From: Planctomycetota bacterium
GTDB lineage: Bacteria; Planctomycetota; UBA1135; GCA-002748355
Direction of reading: 5' to 3'
DNA: 36,894 bases
NCBI GenBank assembly: GCA_002685965.1
Contig: NYZE01000074.1
Coordinates: 1-36,894 of the forward strand
Part shown: one piece after another, positions 24,282 to 33,174 of the stretch
Numbering within the stretch: position 1 is the stretch's first letter
How the letters are laid out: every line of letters begins with the position of its first letter
The notes under the pieces: generated by a model
Seen by the model: the letters and a program-made list of their open reading frames with translations, nothing else
Told to the model about the DNA's origin: nothing
Databases searched by the model: none
Program-made: the position numbers and the translations under genes

Positions 24282-25144
24282 AGATGGTCTCGTATCAGGA
24301 TCGCCAGGAGAAGCAGCTGGGCATCGGTTGCCTGGTCGACGACCAGACGATCGCCAGCTTCACTACGGCAAGCGATCCGCAGCGGCCGGGCGACTGGTTC
24401 GACCTCGATCCGGCCACCGGATGCCACGATCGGGCACTGGAACTCCATGGCGACCCGAGCACGCCGAAGCTCGACCTGGACCGCGTCGAGCTTCTCTGCC
24501 CGATCGCGCCACGACCGAGCAAGGTGATCTGCATCGGCCTCAACTACAAGGACCATGCCGAGGAGAGCGGTATGGACCTGCCGGAACGGCCGCTGCTGTT
24601 CTCCAAGTTTCCCTCGTCGATCGCGGGGCCCGGCTCCGACGTGCGCGTCCCCAAGGGCTGTCAGGAACTCGACTACGAAGCCGAGTTCGGCGTCGTAGTC
24701 GGGCGCCGGGCCAGCCGTGTCGCGGTCGCGGATGCGATGGACCACGTGCTCGGCTACACCTGCTGCAACGACATCAGCGCGCGCGACTTCCAGTTCGCGG
24801 ATGGTCAATGGCAACGCGGCAAGTCTTGCGACACCTTCGCGCCGATCGGCCCTTGGATCGTCACGAAGGACGAGATCGACGACCCGCACAGCTTGCGCAT
24901 CGCGTTCCGGCTCAACGGCGAGACACTGCAGGACTCGAGCACCGACCAGATGATCTTCGGCGTGCCCGAGCTGCTGTCCTACATCTCCCAGACCATCACC
25001 CTCGAACCCGGCGACGTGATCTCGACCGGAACACCGCCAGGCGTCGGATTTTCGCGCAACCCACCCATCTACCTCAAGGACGGTGACGCAATGGAAGTCG
25101 ACATCGATGGGATCGGCGTGCTCCACAACACGGTGCGTGCCTAG
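24278..25144 (+). CDS. FAH-family hydrolase (2,4-diketo-3-deoxy-sugar-acid hydrolase-like)
   Basis: A 288-residue fumarylacetoacetate-hydrolase-fold protein. Conserved blocks are CIGLNYKDHAEES (85-97), the metal-binding DYEAEFGVVVG (Glu134 and Glu136), NDISARD (Asp165) and the GKSCDTFAPIGPWIVT loop, then STGTPPGVGF. Enzymes of this group hydrolyse or decarboxylate beta-diketo acids; in L-fucose, L-rhamnose and related pathways one cleaves 2,4-diketo-3-deoxy acids into pyruvate plus a hydroxy acid. The lactonase and dehydrogenase-type neighbours support such a role. It overlaps the upstream gene by four bases and is two bases from kdsA, so it is in the middle of a tight operon. Oxaloacetate tautomerase/decarboxylase activity is an alternative for the family. 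Confidence 0.92.
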   Translation: MKMVSYQDRQEKQLGIGCLVDDQTIASFTTASDPQRPGDWFDLDPATGCHDRALELHGDPSTPKLDLDRVELLCPIAPRPSKVICIGLNYKDHAEESGMDLPERPLLFSKFPSSIAGPGSDVRVPKGCQELDYEAEFGVVVGRRASRVAVADAMDHVLGYTCCNDISARDFQFADGQWQRGKSCDTFAPIGPWIVTKDEIDDPHSLRIAFRLNGETLQDSSTDQMIFGVPELLSYISQTITLEPGDVISTGTPPGVGFSRNPPIYLKDGDAMEVDIDGIGVLHNTVRA

Positions 25145-25146
25145 AC

Positions 25147-25956
25147 ATGGCGAAGACCGCACAAATCGGAAGGATCGCGATCGGGGCCGGTGCACCGCTC
25201 GCGTTGATCGCCGGCCCGTGTGTGCTCGAATCGCGCGACCACGCACTACGCCACGCCAACGCGCTCGCGGACGTATGTAGAAAGCTCGACATTCCGTATG
25301 TCTTCAAGTGCTCGTTCGACAAGGCAAACCGCACGTCGATGCACTCCTATCGCGGGCCGGGCATCGACGACGGCTTGCAGTGGCTCGCCGACATCAAGCA
25401 GCAGGTTGGCGTGCCGGTGCTGACCGACGTGCACGACACCTCGCAGTGCCGAGTCGCTGGAGAAGTCGTCGATGTGCTGCAAATTCCTGCGTTTTTGTGC
25501 CGACAAACGGACTTGCTGGTCGCGGCTGCGCAGACCGGTCGCTCGGTGAACATCAAGAAAGGTCAGTTCGTCGCCCCGGAGCAGATGCAGCACGCGGTGA
25601 CGAAGGTCCGCGAGTCCGGCAACGACAACGTCGCCCTCACCGAGCGCGGCACCACGTTTGGCCACGGCGCGCTCGTCGTCGATTTCACTGGCATCCCGGC
25701 GATGCAGGGGTTCGCGCCCGTGCTGTTCGACGCCACGCACTCGGTGCAGCGGCCGAGCGGTGGCGCGACAACCGGCGGCGACCGCAGCCTGGTCGCACCT
25801 CTGGCGCGGGCCGCGGTTGCGTTCGGCGTGGATGGCCTCTTCATGGAGGTACACGAGGATCCGGACAACGCGCCGTCGGACGGCCCTAACATGCTACCCC
25901 TCGCGGAAATCCGCCCGTTGCTCGAGTCACTGCTGCGGATATCTGAGAAGTCTTGA
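25147..25956 (+). CDS. kdsA: 3-deoxy-D-manno-octulosonate 8-phosphate synthase, metal-dependent type
   Basis: It condenses phosphoenolpyruvate with arabinose 5-phosphate to Kdo 8-phosphate, the first committed step to Kdo of lipopolysaccharide. The 269-residue protein contains IAGPCVLES with Cys25, KCSFDKANRTS, DVHDTSQC, DATHSVQRP with His198, and MEVHEDPDNAPSDG with Glu234 and Asp245. Cys, His, Glu and Asp with these spacings match the metal site of Aquifex KdsA (Cys11, His185, Glu222, Asp233, from memory), whereas the E. coli enzyme has Asn for Cys. A metallo-enzyme is therefore predicted. It is the last gene of the lactonase operon, only two bases after the FAH-family stop, an unusual setting since kdsA usually lies with kdsB, kdsD, lpt or pyrG genes. 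Confidence 0.95.
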   Translation: MAKTAQIGRIAIGAGAPLALIAGPCVLESRDHALRHANALADVCRKLDIPYVFKCSFDKANRTSMHSYRGPGIDDGLQWLADIKQQVGVPVLTDVHDTSQCRVAGEVVDVLQIPAFLCRQTDLLVAAAQTGRSVNIKKGQFVAPEQMQHAVTKVRESGNDNVALTERGTTFGHGALVVDFTGIPAMQGFAPVLFDATHSVQRPSGGATTGGDRSLVAPLARAAVAFGVDGLFMEVHEDPDNAPSDGPNMLPLAEIRPLLESLLRISEKS

Positions 25957-25970
25957 ACTACGCCTTCGCC

Positions 25971-26004
25971 CGCCTCATGAAAGGGGAGCCTCATCGAGAG
26001 GCGA
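25971..26004 (+). terminator. Possible terminator stem-loop after kdsA
   Basis: CGCCTCATGA (25971-25980) pairs with TCAT (25992-25995) and GAGGCG (25999-26004), with a 3-base bulge and an 11-base loop. It begins 14 bases after the kdsA stop and precedes the efflux operon. There is no T-tract. It may end the sugar operon or lie in the leader of the next one. Confidence 0.35.
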
Positions 26005-26040
26005 GTAGAAGGTCCCCGGCCCCTTCCAGCGACGGAGTTG

Positions 26041-27501
26041 ATGCGTCACGCGGCACTCATAATCCCGGGCCTCTTACCATGCGCACTGCTGGTCGCCTGT
26101 AGCGCAATCGAGGGCGAACCGCCCCAAGCGGACGTGCGCATGCCTGCGGGCTGGACGGCAGCCAGCGCGGTGCGCGGACCGGTCGTCGCGCGTTGGTGGA
26201 CCCACTTCGGCGACGCGACCCTCAACGGGCTCGTCCAGGAAGCCATCGCCAACAACCGCGGGCTGCGCGCCACGGCTGAGCGCGTCGCGATGGCGGCAGC
26301 GCAGGCCCGCGTCGCCGGCGCCGAACGCTGGCCGAGCGTGGGCAGCGGGTTCAAGACACAGCGGCAGAGGCAGGTCTTCGTTGGCTTCCCGATTCCCGGC
26401 GTCGGCGGGGCGCCCGCGAGCAACACCTTCTCGAGTTTCGGCCTGTCGCTCGACGTGTCGTGGGAACTCGACCTCTGGGGACGGCTGCGCACCAAGCAGG
26501 CAGCCGCAGCACACGACGCCGACGCGGCCATGGACGACGGCGCCGCCGCCGCGTTGTCGCTCGCGGGTCAGGTGTGCAAGGTCTGGTTCGCGCTGGCGGA
26601 GGCACGCGCGCAGCTCGCACTCGCCGAGCGAACCGTGACCAACTTCGAGCGCACACTGACAACTGTCGAAGGTCGCGTCCGCGCTGGCACACGACCAGCC
26701 ATCGACATTCACCTGTCGCGCGCACAGTTGGCTTCCGCGCGGGTCGATCGCGAGCTTCGAGCCGACCTCCACGACCGTGCCCGACGCCAACTCGAGCTTC
26801 TGCTCGGCCGCTATCCGCAGGGCGCCATCACCGGCGCGGACTTGCCACGACTCGCGAGCGCGCCGCCGGCCGGGCTGCCTGCCGAGATCCTGGGCCGGCG
26901 ACCCGACCTGCGCGCACTGGAGAAGCGCATGCTCGCCGCACACGCCCGCGTTGGCGAGGCACGCGCCAATCTCTACCCGCGCATCGCATTGACCGGAAGC
27001 GCTGGCACTGTCGGCGGCGGGCTCGCCGATCTGCTTGACGGTGACTTCCAGGTGTGGAGCCTTTTCGGCAACCTTGTGCAACCGGTCTTCCAAGGTGGCC
27101 GACTGCATGCGGCGATTGAGGGCCGAGAAGCCTCGCGCCGTGAAGACCTGGCGCTGTTCGTGGAGGGTGTCCTGCGCGCGTTCGGCGAGGTCGAGGGGGC
27201 GCTCGCTGCCAGCGACTTCCTCGCCAAACAGCGCGCCGCCATCGATGAGCTCGTTACCGAATCCGAGGCGGCACGCGGTGTATCCGTCGAGCGCTATCGC
27301 GGCGGCCGCGGTAGCTTGCTCGAAGTGCTCGATGCCGAACGTTCCAACGTATCCGCGCAGAGCCGCGGCCTCGCGGTGCGCCGGCAAGAACTCGAGAACC
27401 GTGTCGATCTGCATCTCGCACTCGGCGGCTCGTTTGCCGAACCTCAGCCGGATTCGGTGCCGGATATGAACCCAGACAACGAGGAGGGAAGCAAGAGGTG
27501 A
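26041..27501 (+). CDS. RND efflux outer-membrane lipoprotein (NodT/OprM family, TolC fold)
   Basis: The outer-membrane channel of a tripartite efflux pump. The 486-residue protein has a lipoprotein signal with lipobox LVAC (Cys20), then two repeats of the outer-membrane-efflux-protein domain: WWTHFGD-type start near residue 50, SLDVSWELDLWGRLR near 135-150, RRPDLRALEKRM in the centre and PRIALTGSAG. These are hallmarks of the NodT group. Length is normal. The start is ATG 26041; a TTG directly before it also begins the open frame. GGAG ends four bases upstream of the ATG. Its stop overlaps the GTG of the adaptor gene (GTGA), so the operon order is channel, adaptor, pump. Confidence 0.94.
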   Translation: MRHAALIIPGLLPCALLVACSAIEGEPPQADVRMPAGWTAASAVRGPVVARWWTHFGDATLNGLVQEAIANNRGLRATAERVAMAAAQARVAGAERWPSVGSGFKTQRQRQVFVGFPIPGVGGAPASNTFSSFGLSLDVSWELDLWGRLRTKQAAAAHDADAAMDDGAAAALSLAGQVCKVWFALAEARAQLALAERTVTNFERTLTTVEGRVRAGTRPAIDIHLSRAQLASARVDRELRADLHDRARRQLELLLGRYPQGAITGADLPRLASAPPAGLPAEILGRRPDLRALEKRMLAAHARVGEARANLYPRIALTGSAGTVGGGLADLLDGDFQVWSLFGNLVQPVFQGGRLHAAIEGREASRREDLALFVEGVLRAFGEVEGALAASDFLAKQRAAIDELVTESEAARGVSVERYRGGRGSLLEVLDAERSNVSAQSRGLAVRRQELENRVDLHLALGGSFAEPQPDSVPDMNPDNEEGSKR

Positions 27502-28694
27502 GCCCGCATCCGCTGTCCGTCCGCGTCGCCCGCGTCGCTCTGCCAGTCGTTGTGCTTGCGCTCGGCGGGCTTGCCGCCAGCTGGTTGGTCGATCGAAGCA
27601 CCGTCCCGAAGGAACGCCCGCGTCAAGCGCCGATGCGCCTAGTTCGCGTGCACACGGCGCGCAAACAGCCCTCCACCTTGACCGTGACCACCGACGGCAC
27701 CGTGCGTCCCAAGACGGTGTCGACTCTGGTCGCCCGCGTCAGCGGCGAGATCGTGCACGTGGCAAGCTCGATCGCGAACGGAGGCTTCTTCGACAAGAAC
27801 GACCTGCTGTTCGAAATCGATCGGCGCGACTACGACATCGAGGTCGTGCGCGCACGGGCTGTCGTGGCCCGCGCCGAGCGGGCTCTGGCAACCGAGAAGC
27901 AGGAAGCGCGCTTGGCGATCGCCGAGTGGAAGCGCGTCATGAAGGACGTCGTGCCGGACCCGCTCGCCGCCCACAAGCCACAGCTCGACGAGGCTCTCGC
28001 CAACCGAGCCGCGGCCAACGCCGAACTGGCGAAGGCGGAGCTGGATCTATCGCGCACACAAGTGCTAGCGCCGTATGCCGGACGCGTGAGTAAGAAGCTC
28101 GCAGATCTCGGGCAGGCGGTCGTCCAGGGTACGCCGCTCACCTTGATCCACGACACCGACTCGGCCGAAGTCCGCTTGCCCATCGCCGATGCGCAGTTGG
28201 CGTTTCTCGACTTGCCCGACCGCCTCGGTCACGCGACCGCCCGCGACCTCGCGCCACGTGCGCAACTCTCCGCTCGCTTCGCCGGCAAGGACATCGAGTG
28301 GAAGGGGCGCGTCTCGCGCATAGAGGACGAAGTCGATCCCCGCACGCAAATGGTCCACCTGATCATCGACGTCCTCGATCCGTACGCCCGACAAAGCGAT
28401 ACGCCACGGCCGCCACTACCCTTCGGCCTTTTCGTCGAGGCGCGCATCCAAGGCCGCCGCATCCCCGGCGTGGTCGAGTTGCCGCGGCGGGCCCTGCGTG
28501 GTGCTGGCCACGTTTGGGTCATCGACGAAAGCAACCGCCTGCGTGAGCGCCCCGTCAAGATCCTGCGCACTGAGCGTGATCACGTGTTGATCAGCGCCGG
28601 GGTCAGTGATGGCGAGCACGTGTGCATCTCCGCAATCGAGACGTTCATCGACGGGATGTCGGTCCAGATCGCGCCCGAACCACGGTCTCGGTGA
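27498..28694 (+). CDS. RND efflux periplasmic adaptor (HlyD/MFP family)
   Basis: The periplasmic link between pump and channel. The 398-residue protein has an N-terminal membrane anchor (about residues 11-28), a split lipoyl domain (TVSTLVARVSGEIVHV and LAPYAGRVSKKLADLGQ), a short alpha-hairpin rich in Ala/Glu/Arg between them, a beta-barrel domain and a membrane-proximal domain. The hairpin (about 115-185) is of moderate length. The GTG start overlaps the stop of the channel gene; a purine-rich GAGGAGGGAAG lies 7-17 bases upstream. The stop at 28692-28694 lies four bases before the probable TTG start of the pump gene. Substrate range cannot be read from the sequence. Confidence 0.93.
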   Translation: MSPHPLSVRVARVALPVVVLALGGLAASWLVDRSTVPKERPRQAPMRLVRVHTARKQPSTLTVTTDGTVRPKTVSTLVARVSGEIVHVASSIANGGFFDKNDLLFEIDRRDYDIEVVRARAVVARAERALATEKQEARLAIAEWKRVMKDVVPDPLAAHKPQLDEALANRAAANAELAKAELDLSRTQVLAPYAGRVSKKLADLGQAVVQGTPLTLIHDTDSAEVRLPIADAQLAFLDLPDRLGHATARDLAPRAQLSARFAGKDIEWKGRVSRIEDEVDPRTQMVHLIIDVLDPYARQSDTPRPPLPFGLFVEARIQGRRIPGVVELPRRALRGAGHVWVIDESNRLRERPVKILRTERDHVLISAGVSDGEHVCISAIETFIDGMSVQIAPEPRSR

Positions 28695-28698
28695 ATCG

Positions 28699-31600
28699 TT
28701 GCGCTCGCTGATCCAGTGGTTCGCCAGCAACTCCGTGGCAGCCAACCTGCTGATGACGCTCGTGCTCGTGGGCGGCGGGCTGGCGCTGTTCACGATCCGG
28801 CCGACCGTCCTCCCCGACATCACGACCGGCATGATCTCGGTCACCGTGGCCTATCCGGGCGCCACTCCGGCCGAGGTCGAAAAGTCCATCTGCGTCCGCG
28901 TCGAGGAGCAGATCCAGAGCGTCGACGGAGTCAAGCGGCTCACTTCGACTGCGTTCGAAGGCTTCGGCCAGGTCACGGCGGAGCTGTTCCAGAACGCCAA
29001 CGTCGGCACCACGCTGCAGAACATCAAGACGCAAGTCGACGCGATCGACACGTTCCCGACCGAAGCTGAACGACCGGTCATCCAGGAAGCACCGTTCCAG
29101 TTCGAGGCCGTCACGCTGGCGATCTCCGGCGACGTTGAGGAACGCACACTCGTCCGACTCGGCGAACGCATTCGTGACGACCTCTCCGTTCTGCCAGAGA
29201 TCACCCGGGTGACCCTGAACGGCGCCCGCCCATGGGAAATCTCGATCGAGGTATCCGAGCACGCGCTGCGCAAACACGGGCTCTCGTTCGCGATGATCGC
29301 CAACGCCGTACGCCAGAGCTCGCTCGACCTTCCGGGTGGCTCTGTCAAGACGGCCGACGGCGAGATCCTGCTACGCACGAGCGGCCAGGCCTATGGCGAG
29401 AAGGACTTCGCCGACATCGCCCTGCTGTCGCGGCTGGACGGGGCGGTCGTGCGGCTCGGCGACGTCACCACTATTCGCGACGGCTTCGAGGAAACCGAGA
29501 GCATCACGCGCTTCGACGGCAAGCCGGCCGTGATCGTGCAGGTGTTCCGGGTAGGTGAGCAAGACTCGCTGCGCATCTCGGCGACAGTCAAAGACTACGT
29601 GGGCAAGGCCGCGGCAACCCTGCCCGCCGGAGTCGAGCTGACGACGTGGCGCGACAACACGACCTACCTCGAGGGTCGCCTCGACCTCTTGATCCGCAAC
29701 GGCCGCCTCGGCCTACTACTCGTGTTCATTTGCCTGGCGCTGTTTCTTCGCCTCGGCATGGCGCTGTGGGTCAGCATTGGCATCCCGATCTCGTTCATGG
29801 GCGCGATCTGGCTCATGCCCGGCCTCGACGTGACGATCAACATGATCTCGTTGTTCGGCTTCATCGTCGTGCTCGGGATCGTCGTCGACGACGCGATCGT
29901 CGTCGGCGAAAACGTGTATCGGCACTTCCAGCAAGGCAAACCAGCGGACCGAGCCGTCAAAGACGGCACGATCGAGGTGGCGGTCCCCGTCGTGTTCGCC
30001 GTCTTGACGACGATCGCGGCGTTCTCGCCCCTGCTCGGACTGCCGGGACGCTACGGACAGTTCTCCCGCAATATCCCGCTGGTCGTCATCGCGTGCCTCG
30101 CGTTCTCGCTCGTCGAAGCGCTGCTGATCCTGCCCGCGCACCTCAGGCACTTGCGCCGCGAGCCCAAGGAGCGGCGTGGCATCTCGCGCGCTTGGGCGTC
30201 GTTCCAGGGTCTGTTCACCGGGGGCCTCGACTGGTGCATCCAACACATCTACCGCCCGGTCCTCGCCGTCGCAGTTCGATGGCGCTACCTGACGTTGTCG
30301 TGCGCCTCTGCGCTGCTGTTGATCTGTGTCGGTCTCGTCGCGGGCGGGCACCTCAAGCTGAGGTTCTTTCCGGCGATGGAAGCGGACAACGTCGCCTGTG
30401 ACCTGACCCTGCCGCGCGGCACGCCGGTCCCGATCACAGAGCAAGCCATCGAACAACTCGAAGCCGCGGCAGCGAAGCTGAGCGAACAACTCGACCGCGA
30501 AACCGACGCAGAACCCGGCAAGAGCATCATCCGCCACGTCATGTCGTCCGTCGGTACCCAGCCGTTCCGAGAACTGCAACGGCGTCAGTCAGGCGACCTC
30601 AAGACGCGGCGGGTGAGCTCGCACATCGGCGAGGTCACCCTCGAGCTAGCGCCGTCGGAAGAACGCTCGATCTCCAGCGGCCGGATCGCCGAGCGCTGGC
30701 GGGAGCTCTGTGGGCCGATCGCGGATACCGTCGAGGCGAGCTATACGGCATCGCTGGTCGGAACCGACGGCATCGAACTGCAGTTCACGGCGCCGGAGCT
30801 CTCGACGTTGCGGGCTGCCGTCACCGCTCTTCGCGCCGAACTGGCTTCCATCCAAGGCGTGACCGACATCGCCGACTCGTTCCGCCGCGGCAAGGAAGAG
30901 ATCCGCCTGCGCCTGACCGATACCGGCGAATCACTCGGTCTGCGTACGGTCGATCTGGCGCGGCAAGTGCGGCAGGCGTTCTACGGCGAGGAGGCGCAAC
31001 GATTGCAGCGCGGCCGTGACGATGTGCCCGTCATGGTGCGCTACCCGCGCGCGGACCGGGCGCGCGTCGCGTCGTTGGAGGAGATGCGAGTGCGCACGGC
31101 GGACGGCGCGGAGATCCCACTCATGAGCGTTGCCGACGTTGACTTCGGGCGTGGCTTCGCCGAAGTGCACCGCTCCGACCGGCAACGCAGCGTGACCGTC
31201 ACGGCGAGCGTCGGCCCCGGCGCCAACGCGAACGAGATCAAGCGCAGCCTCAAGGAGGGCGTGCTCGCCGATCTCGTAGACCGCCATCCAGGCCTTCGCT
31301 GGACCGAGGAAGGGTCTGGCCGCGAGCAGGTGGAACTCCTCGGCGGCATCCTGCGCGCCTTCGCGCTCGCACTGATCGTCATCTACGGGATGCTCGCGGT
31401 CGTGTTCCGGTCCTACGTGCAGCCGATGATCATCATGTGCATCATTCCGTTCGGACTGGTCGGCGCGATCGCCGGCCACCTGGTGGCCGGACTCGACTTG
31501 TCGTTCATGTCGCTGATCGGTGCCGTTGCACTGACTGGCATCGTCGTCAACGACAGCCTCGTCATGGTTGACTTCGTCAACCGTTCGCGGCGCGAAGGCA

Positions 31601-31908
31601 TGGGCTTGCGACAAGCGGTAGCCGAGTCCGGCGTGGTGCGCTTTCGTCCGATCATGCTGACCTCGTTGACCACGTGCGCCGGCTTGACGCCGATGCTGCT
31701 TGAGCACAGCCTGCAAGCTCAGTTCCTCATTCCGACTGCCGTGTCCTTGGCGTTCGGCGTGCTGTTCGCGACCATCGTGACGCTGGTGCTCGTGCCGTGC
31801 GGTTACTGGGTGCTCGACGACCTGCGAAGGGTGTTCTCCACGTTGTATGGCCGCGCAGGCAGTCAGCACGACGGCCTGCTGGAGAGTCAGCCAGCCCCCG
31901 GAAAGTAA
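28699..31908 (+). CDS. RND efflux pump, inner-membrane permease
   Basis: The proton-driven pump of the tripartite system. The 1069-residue protein has the RND layout: one helix at the N-terminus (WFASNSVAANLLMTL), a large periplasmic loop beginning TVLPDI and PGATPAEVEKSI, helices 2-6, a second periplasmic loop and helices 8-12. Helix 4 reads VVLGIVVDDAIVVGENV, with the adjacent Asp pair of the proton relay. The TTG at 28699 is preferred because the first helix begins six residues later and the stop of the adaptor is four bases upstream. Longer in-frame starts lie inside the adaptor gene and would add a basic non-family tail. No clear ribosome binding site is present, so translational coupling is likely. 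It belongs to the HAE-type drug/solute exporters in overall form, substrate unknown. Confidence 0.94.
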   Translation: MRSLIQWFASNSVAANLLMTLVLVGGGLALFTIRPTVLPDITTGMISVTVAYPGATPAEVEKSICVRVEEQIQSVDGVKRLTSTAFEGFGQVTAELFQNANVGTTLQNIKTQVDAIDTFPTEAERPVIQEAPFQFEAVTLAISGDVEERTLVRLGERIRDDLSVLPEITRVTLNGARPWEISIEVSEHALRKHGLSFAMIANAVRQSSLDLPGGSVKTADGEILLRTSGQAYGEKDFADIALLSRLDGAVVRLGDVTTIRDGFEETESITRFDGKPAVIVQVFRVGEQDSLRISATVKDYVGKAAATLPAGVELTTWRDNTTYLEGRLDLLIRNGRLGLLLVFICLALFLRLGMALWVSIGIPISFMGAIWLMPGLDVTINMISLFGFIVVLGIVVDDAIVVGENVYRHFQQGKPADRAVKDGTIEVAVPVVFAVLTTIAAFSPLLGLPGRYGQFSRNIPLVVIACLAFSLVEALLILPAHLRHLRREPKERRGISRAWASFQGLFTGGLDWCIQHIYRPVLAVAVRWRYLTLSCASALLLICVGLVAGGHLKLRFFPAMEADNVACDLTLPRGTPVPITEQAIEQLEAAAAKLSEQLDRETDAEPGKSIIRHVMSSVGTQPFRELQRRQSGDLKTRRVSSHIGEVTLELAPSEERSISSGRIAERWRELCGPIADTVEASYTASLVGTDGIELQFTAPELSTLRAAVTALRAELASIQGVTDIADSFRRGKEEIRLRLTDTGESLGLRTVDLARQVRQAFYGEEAQRLQRGRDDVPVMVRYPRADRARVASLEEMRVRTADGAEIPLMSVADVDFGRGFAEVHRSDRQRSVTVTASVGPGANANEIKRSLKEGVLADLVDRHPGLRWTEEGSGREQVELLGGILRAFALALIVIYGMLAVVFRSYVQPMIIMCIIPFGLVGAIAGHLVAGLDLSFMSLIGAVALTGIVVNDSLVMVDFVNRSRREGMGLRQAVAESGVVRFRPIMLTSLTTCAGLTPMLLEHSLQAQFLIPTAVSLAFGVLFATIVTLVLVPCGYWVLDDLRRVFSTLYGRAGSQHDGLLESQPAPGK

Positions 31909-31999
31909 GCGTCCCGACCCTCGACGAGCACATCCACTTGTGACAGATACGGGGCACCGTGTTCGGTCCCAAGCGCTCATCCCCTGGACAATGTCAGGT

Positions 32000-33151
32000 A
32001 TGAGAACATTCCTACCCGTGGTCATCACAGTTCTCGCCCTGGTCAGTCAGGGCGCGACCCAGACCGCGCGCTACCGCGACCCGGTCTTCGCCAACGTCGA
32101 CACCCAGCTGAACATCGCCTACGGATCCGCCGTCAACCGCTACACGAAGCTGGTCGAGACCCTCCGCCTCGACCTCTACACACCGCAGGGTGACACGGCA
32201 GCCAAGCGACCGGCGATCATCGTCGTGCACGGCGGCGGGTTCCATGGCGGCGACAAGGGCTCGAGCCAATACCGCCAGTTGTGCGAGGACTTCGCGAAGC
32301 GTGGCTGCATTGCAGTCTCGATCAACTACCGGCTGCGGCCAAGAACGCAACCGGTCGCCCGGCAGAACATGATCGACGCAGCCCATGACATGAAGGCCTC
32401 GGTGCGTTGGCTGCGCAAGAACACCACCCAGCTGAAGCTCGACGATACTCGCATCGGATGCATTGGCGGCTCGGCCGGAGCCGTCACCTGCTGCGAGGCG
32501 GCCTATGTTCCCGGCGAGGGCGGCAGCGGCAACCCGGGCTACTCGTCGGTGGTGCACGCCGTAGTCGACCTGTGGGGCTATCTCTGGGATCTGACCGAGA
32601 TGACGGCCGGTGAGGCGCCGGTGCAGATCATCCACGGCACCAACGACCAGACGGTCCCCTACGCGAAGGCGACAAACCTCAAGGCCCGCGCCGATTCCGT
32701 CGGCGTGCCGGCGGAGCTTCACCCGATCCAGAACGCCAACCACGCCCCCTGGGCCGCCTACTTTGCTCAATATCACGAGCAGCATGCCGTGCCGTTCTTC
32801 TACGAACGGCTCGGCCTCGGCAAGCTGTCGGGCCTCGCTGCCCGACCGGGCTTCAAGTCACCCGGCCGACTGACGCTCGACAGCTTCGGCGCGGCCAACG
32901 ACCAAGTGGTGCTCTTCGTTGCTGCCGGTCGCGTCAGCATTCCGCTGCCGCCCCTTGGAACCTACTGCCTGGACCCACGCACGACCTTCCTGATAGCGCT
33001 CGCCCCGCTGGCGCAGACACCCCGACTACCGGCCCGCGCGTTCACCCTCACGGTGCCGGCGGGCATCAAGGGATCGCTCTACTGGCAAGCGCTGCAGGTC
33101 GGTGGCGTAAAGCTGCGACTGCTGACCAACTGCGTCACAACACCCTTCTGA
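32000..33151 (+). CDS. Secreted alpha/beta hydrolase (esterase-like) with a C-terminal beta-rich tail
   Basis: A 383-residue exported hydrolase. Residues 1-21 are a signal peptide. The hydrolase domain (about 45-270) has the oxyanion HGGGFHGGD at 77-85, the nucleophile elbow GGSAGA with Ser158, Asp216 in GTNDQTVP and His248 in ANHAPW, so the triad is complete. It resembles carboxylesterases and feruloyl/acetyl-xylan esterases of the BD-FAE group. Residues 280-383 form a separate region with LPPLGTYCLDP and LYWQALQVGG. I associate this pattern with a C-terminal domain repeated in secreted proteins of some Planctomycetota, as a memory-based call. ATG 32000 is preferred for the signal peptide; ATG 31991 is in frame three codons earlier. 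A 22-bp-arm palindrome lies 24 bases after the stop. Confidence 0.88.
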   Translation: MRTFLPVVITVLALVSQGATQTARYRDPVFANVDTQLNIAYGSAVNRYTKLVETLRLDLYTPQGDTAAKRPAIIVVHGGGFHGGDKGSSQYRQLCEDFAKRGCIAVSINYRLRPRTQPVARQNMIDAAHDMKASVRWLRKNTTQLKLDDTRIGCIGGSAGAVTCCEAAYVPGEGGSGNPGYSSVVHAVVDLWGYLWDLTEMTAGEAPVQIIHGTNDQTVPYAKATNLKARADSVGVPAELHPIQNANHAPWAAYFAQYHEQHAVPFFYERLGLGKLSGLAARPGFKSPGRLTLDSFGAANDQVVLFVAAGRVSIPLPPLGTYCLDPRTTFLIALAPLAQTPRLPARAFTLTVPAGIKGSLYWQALQVGGVKLRLLTNCVTTPF

Positions 33152-33174
33152 CAGCGAACCCCTCTGGCGCTAGC

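Noticed and set aside
26074-27414. Open frame of 446 codons on the minus strand
   Set aside because: Antisense shadow of the outer-membrane efflux gene.
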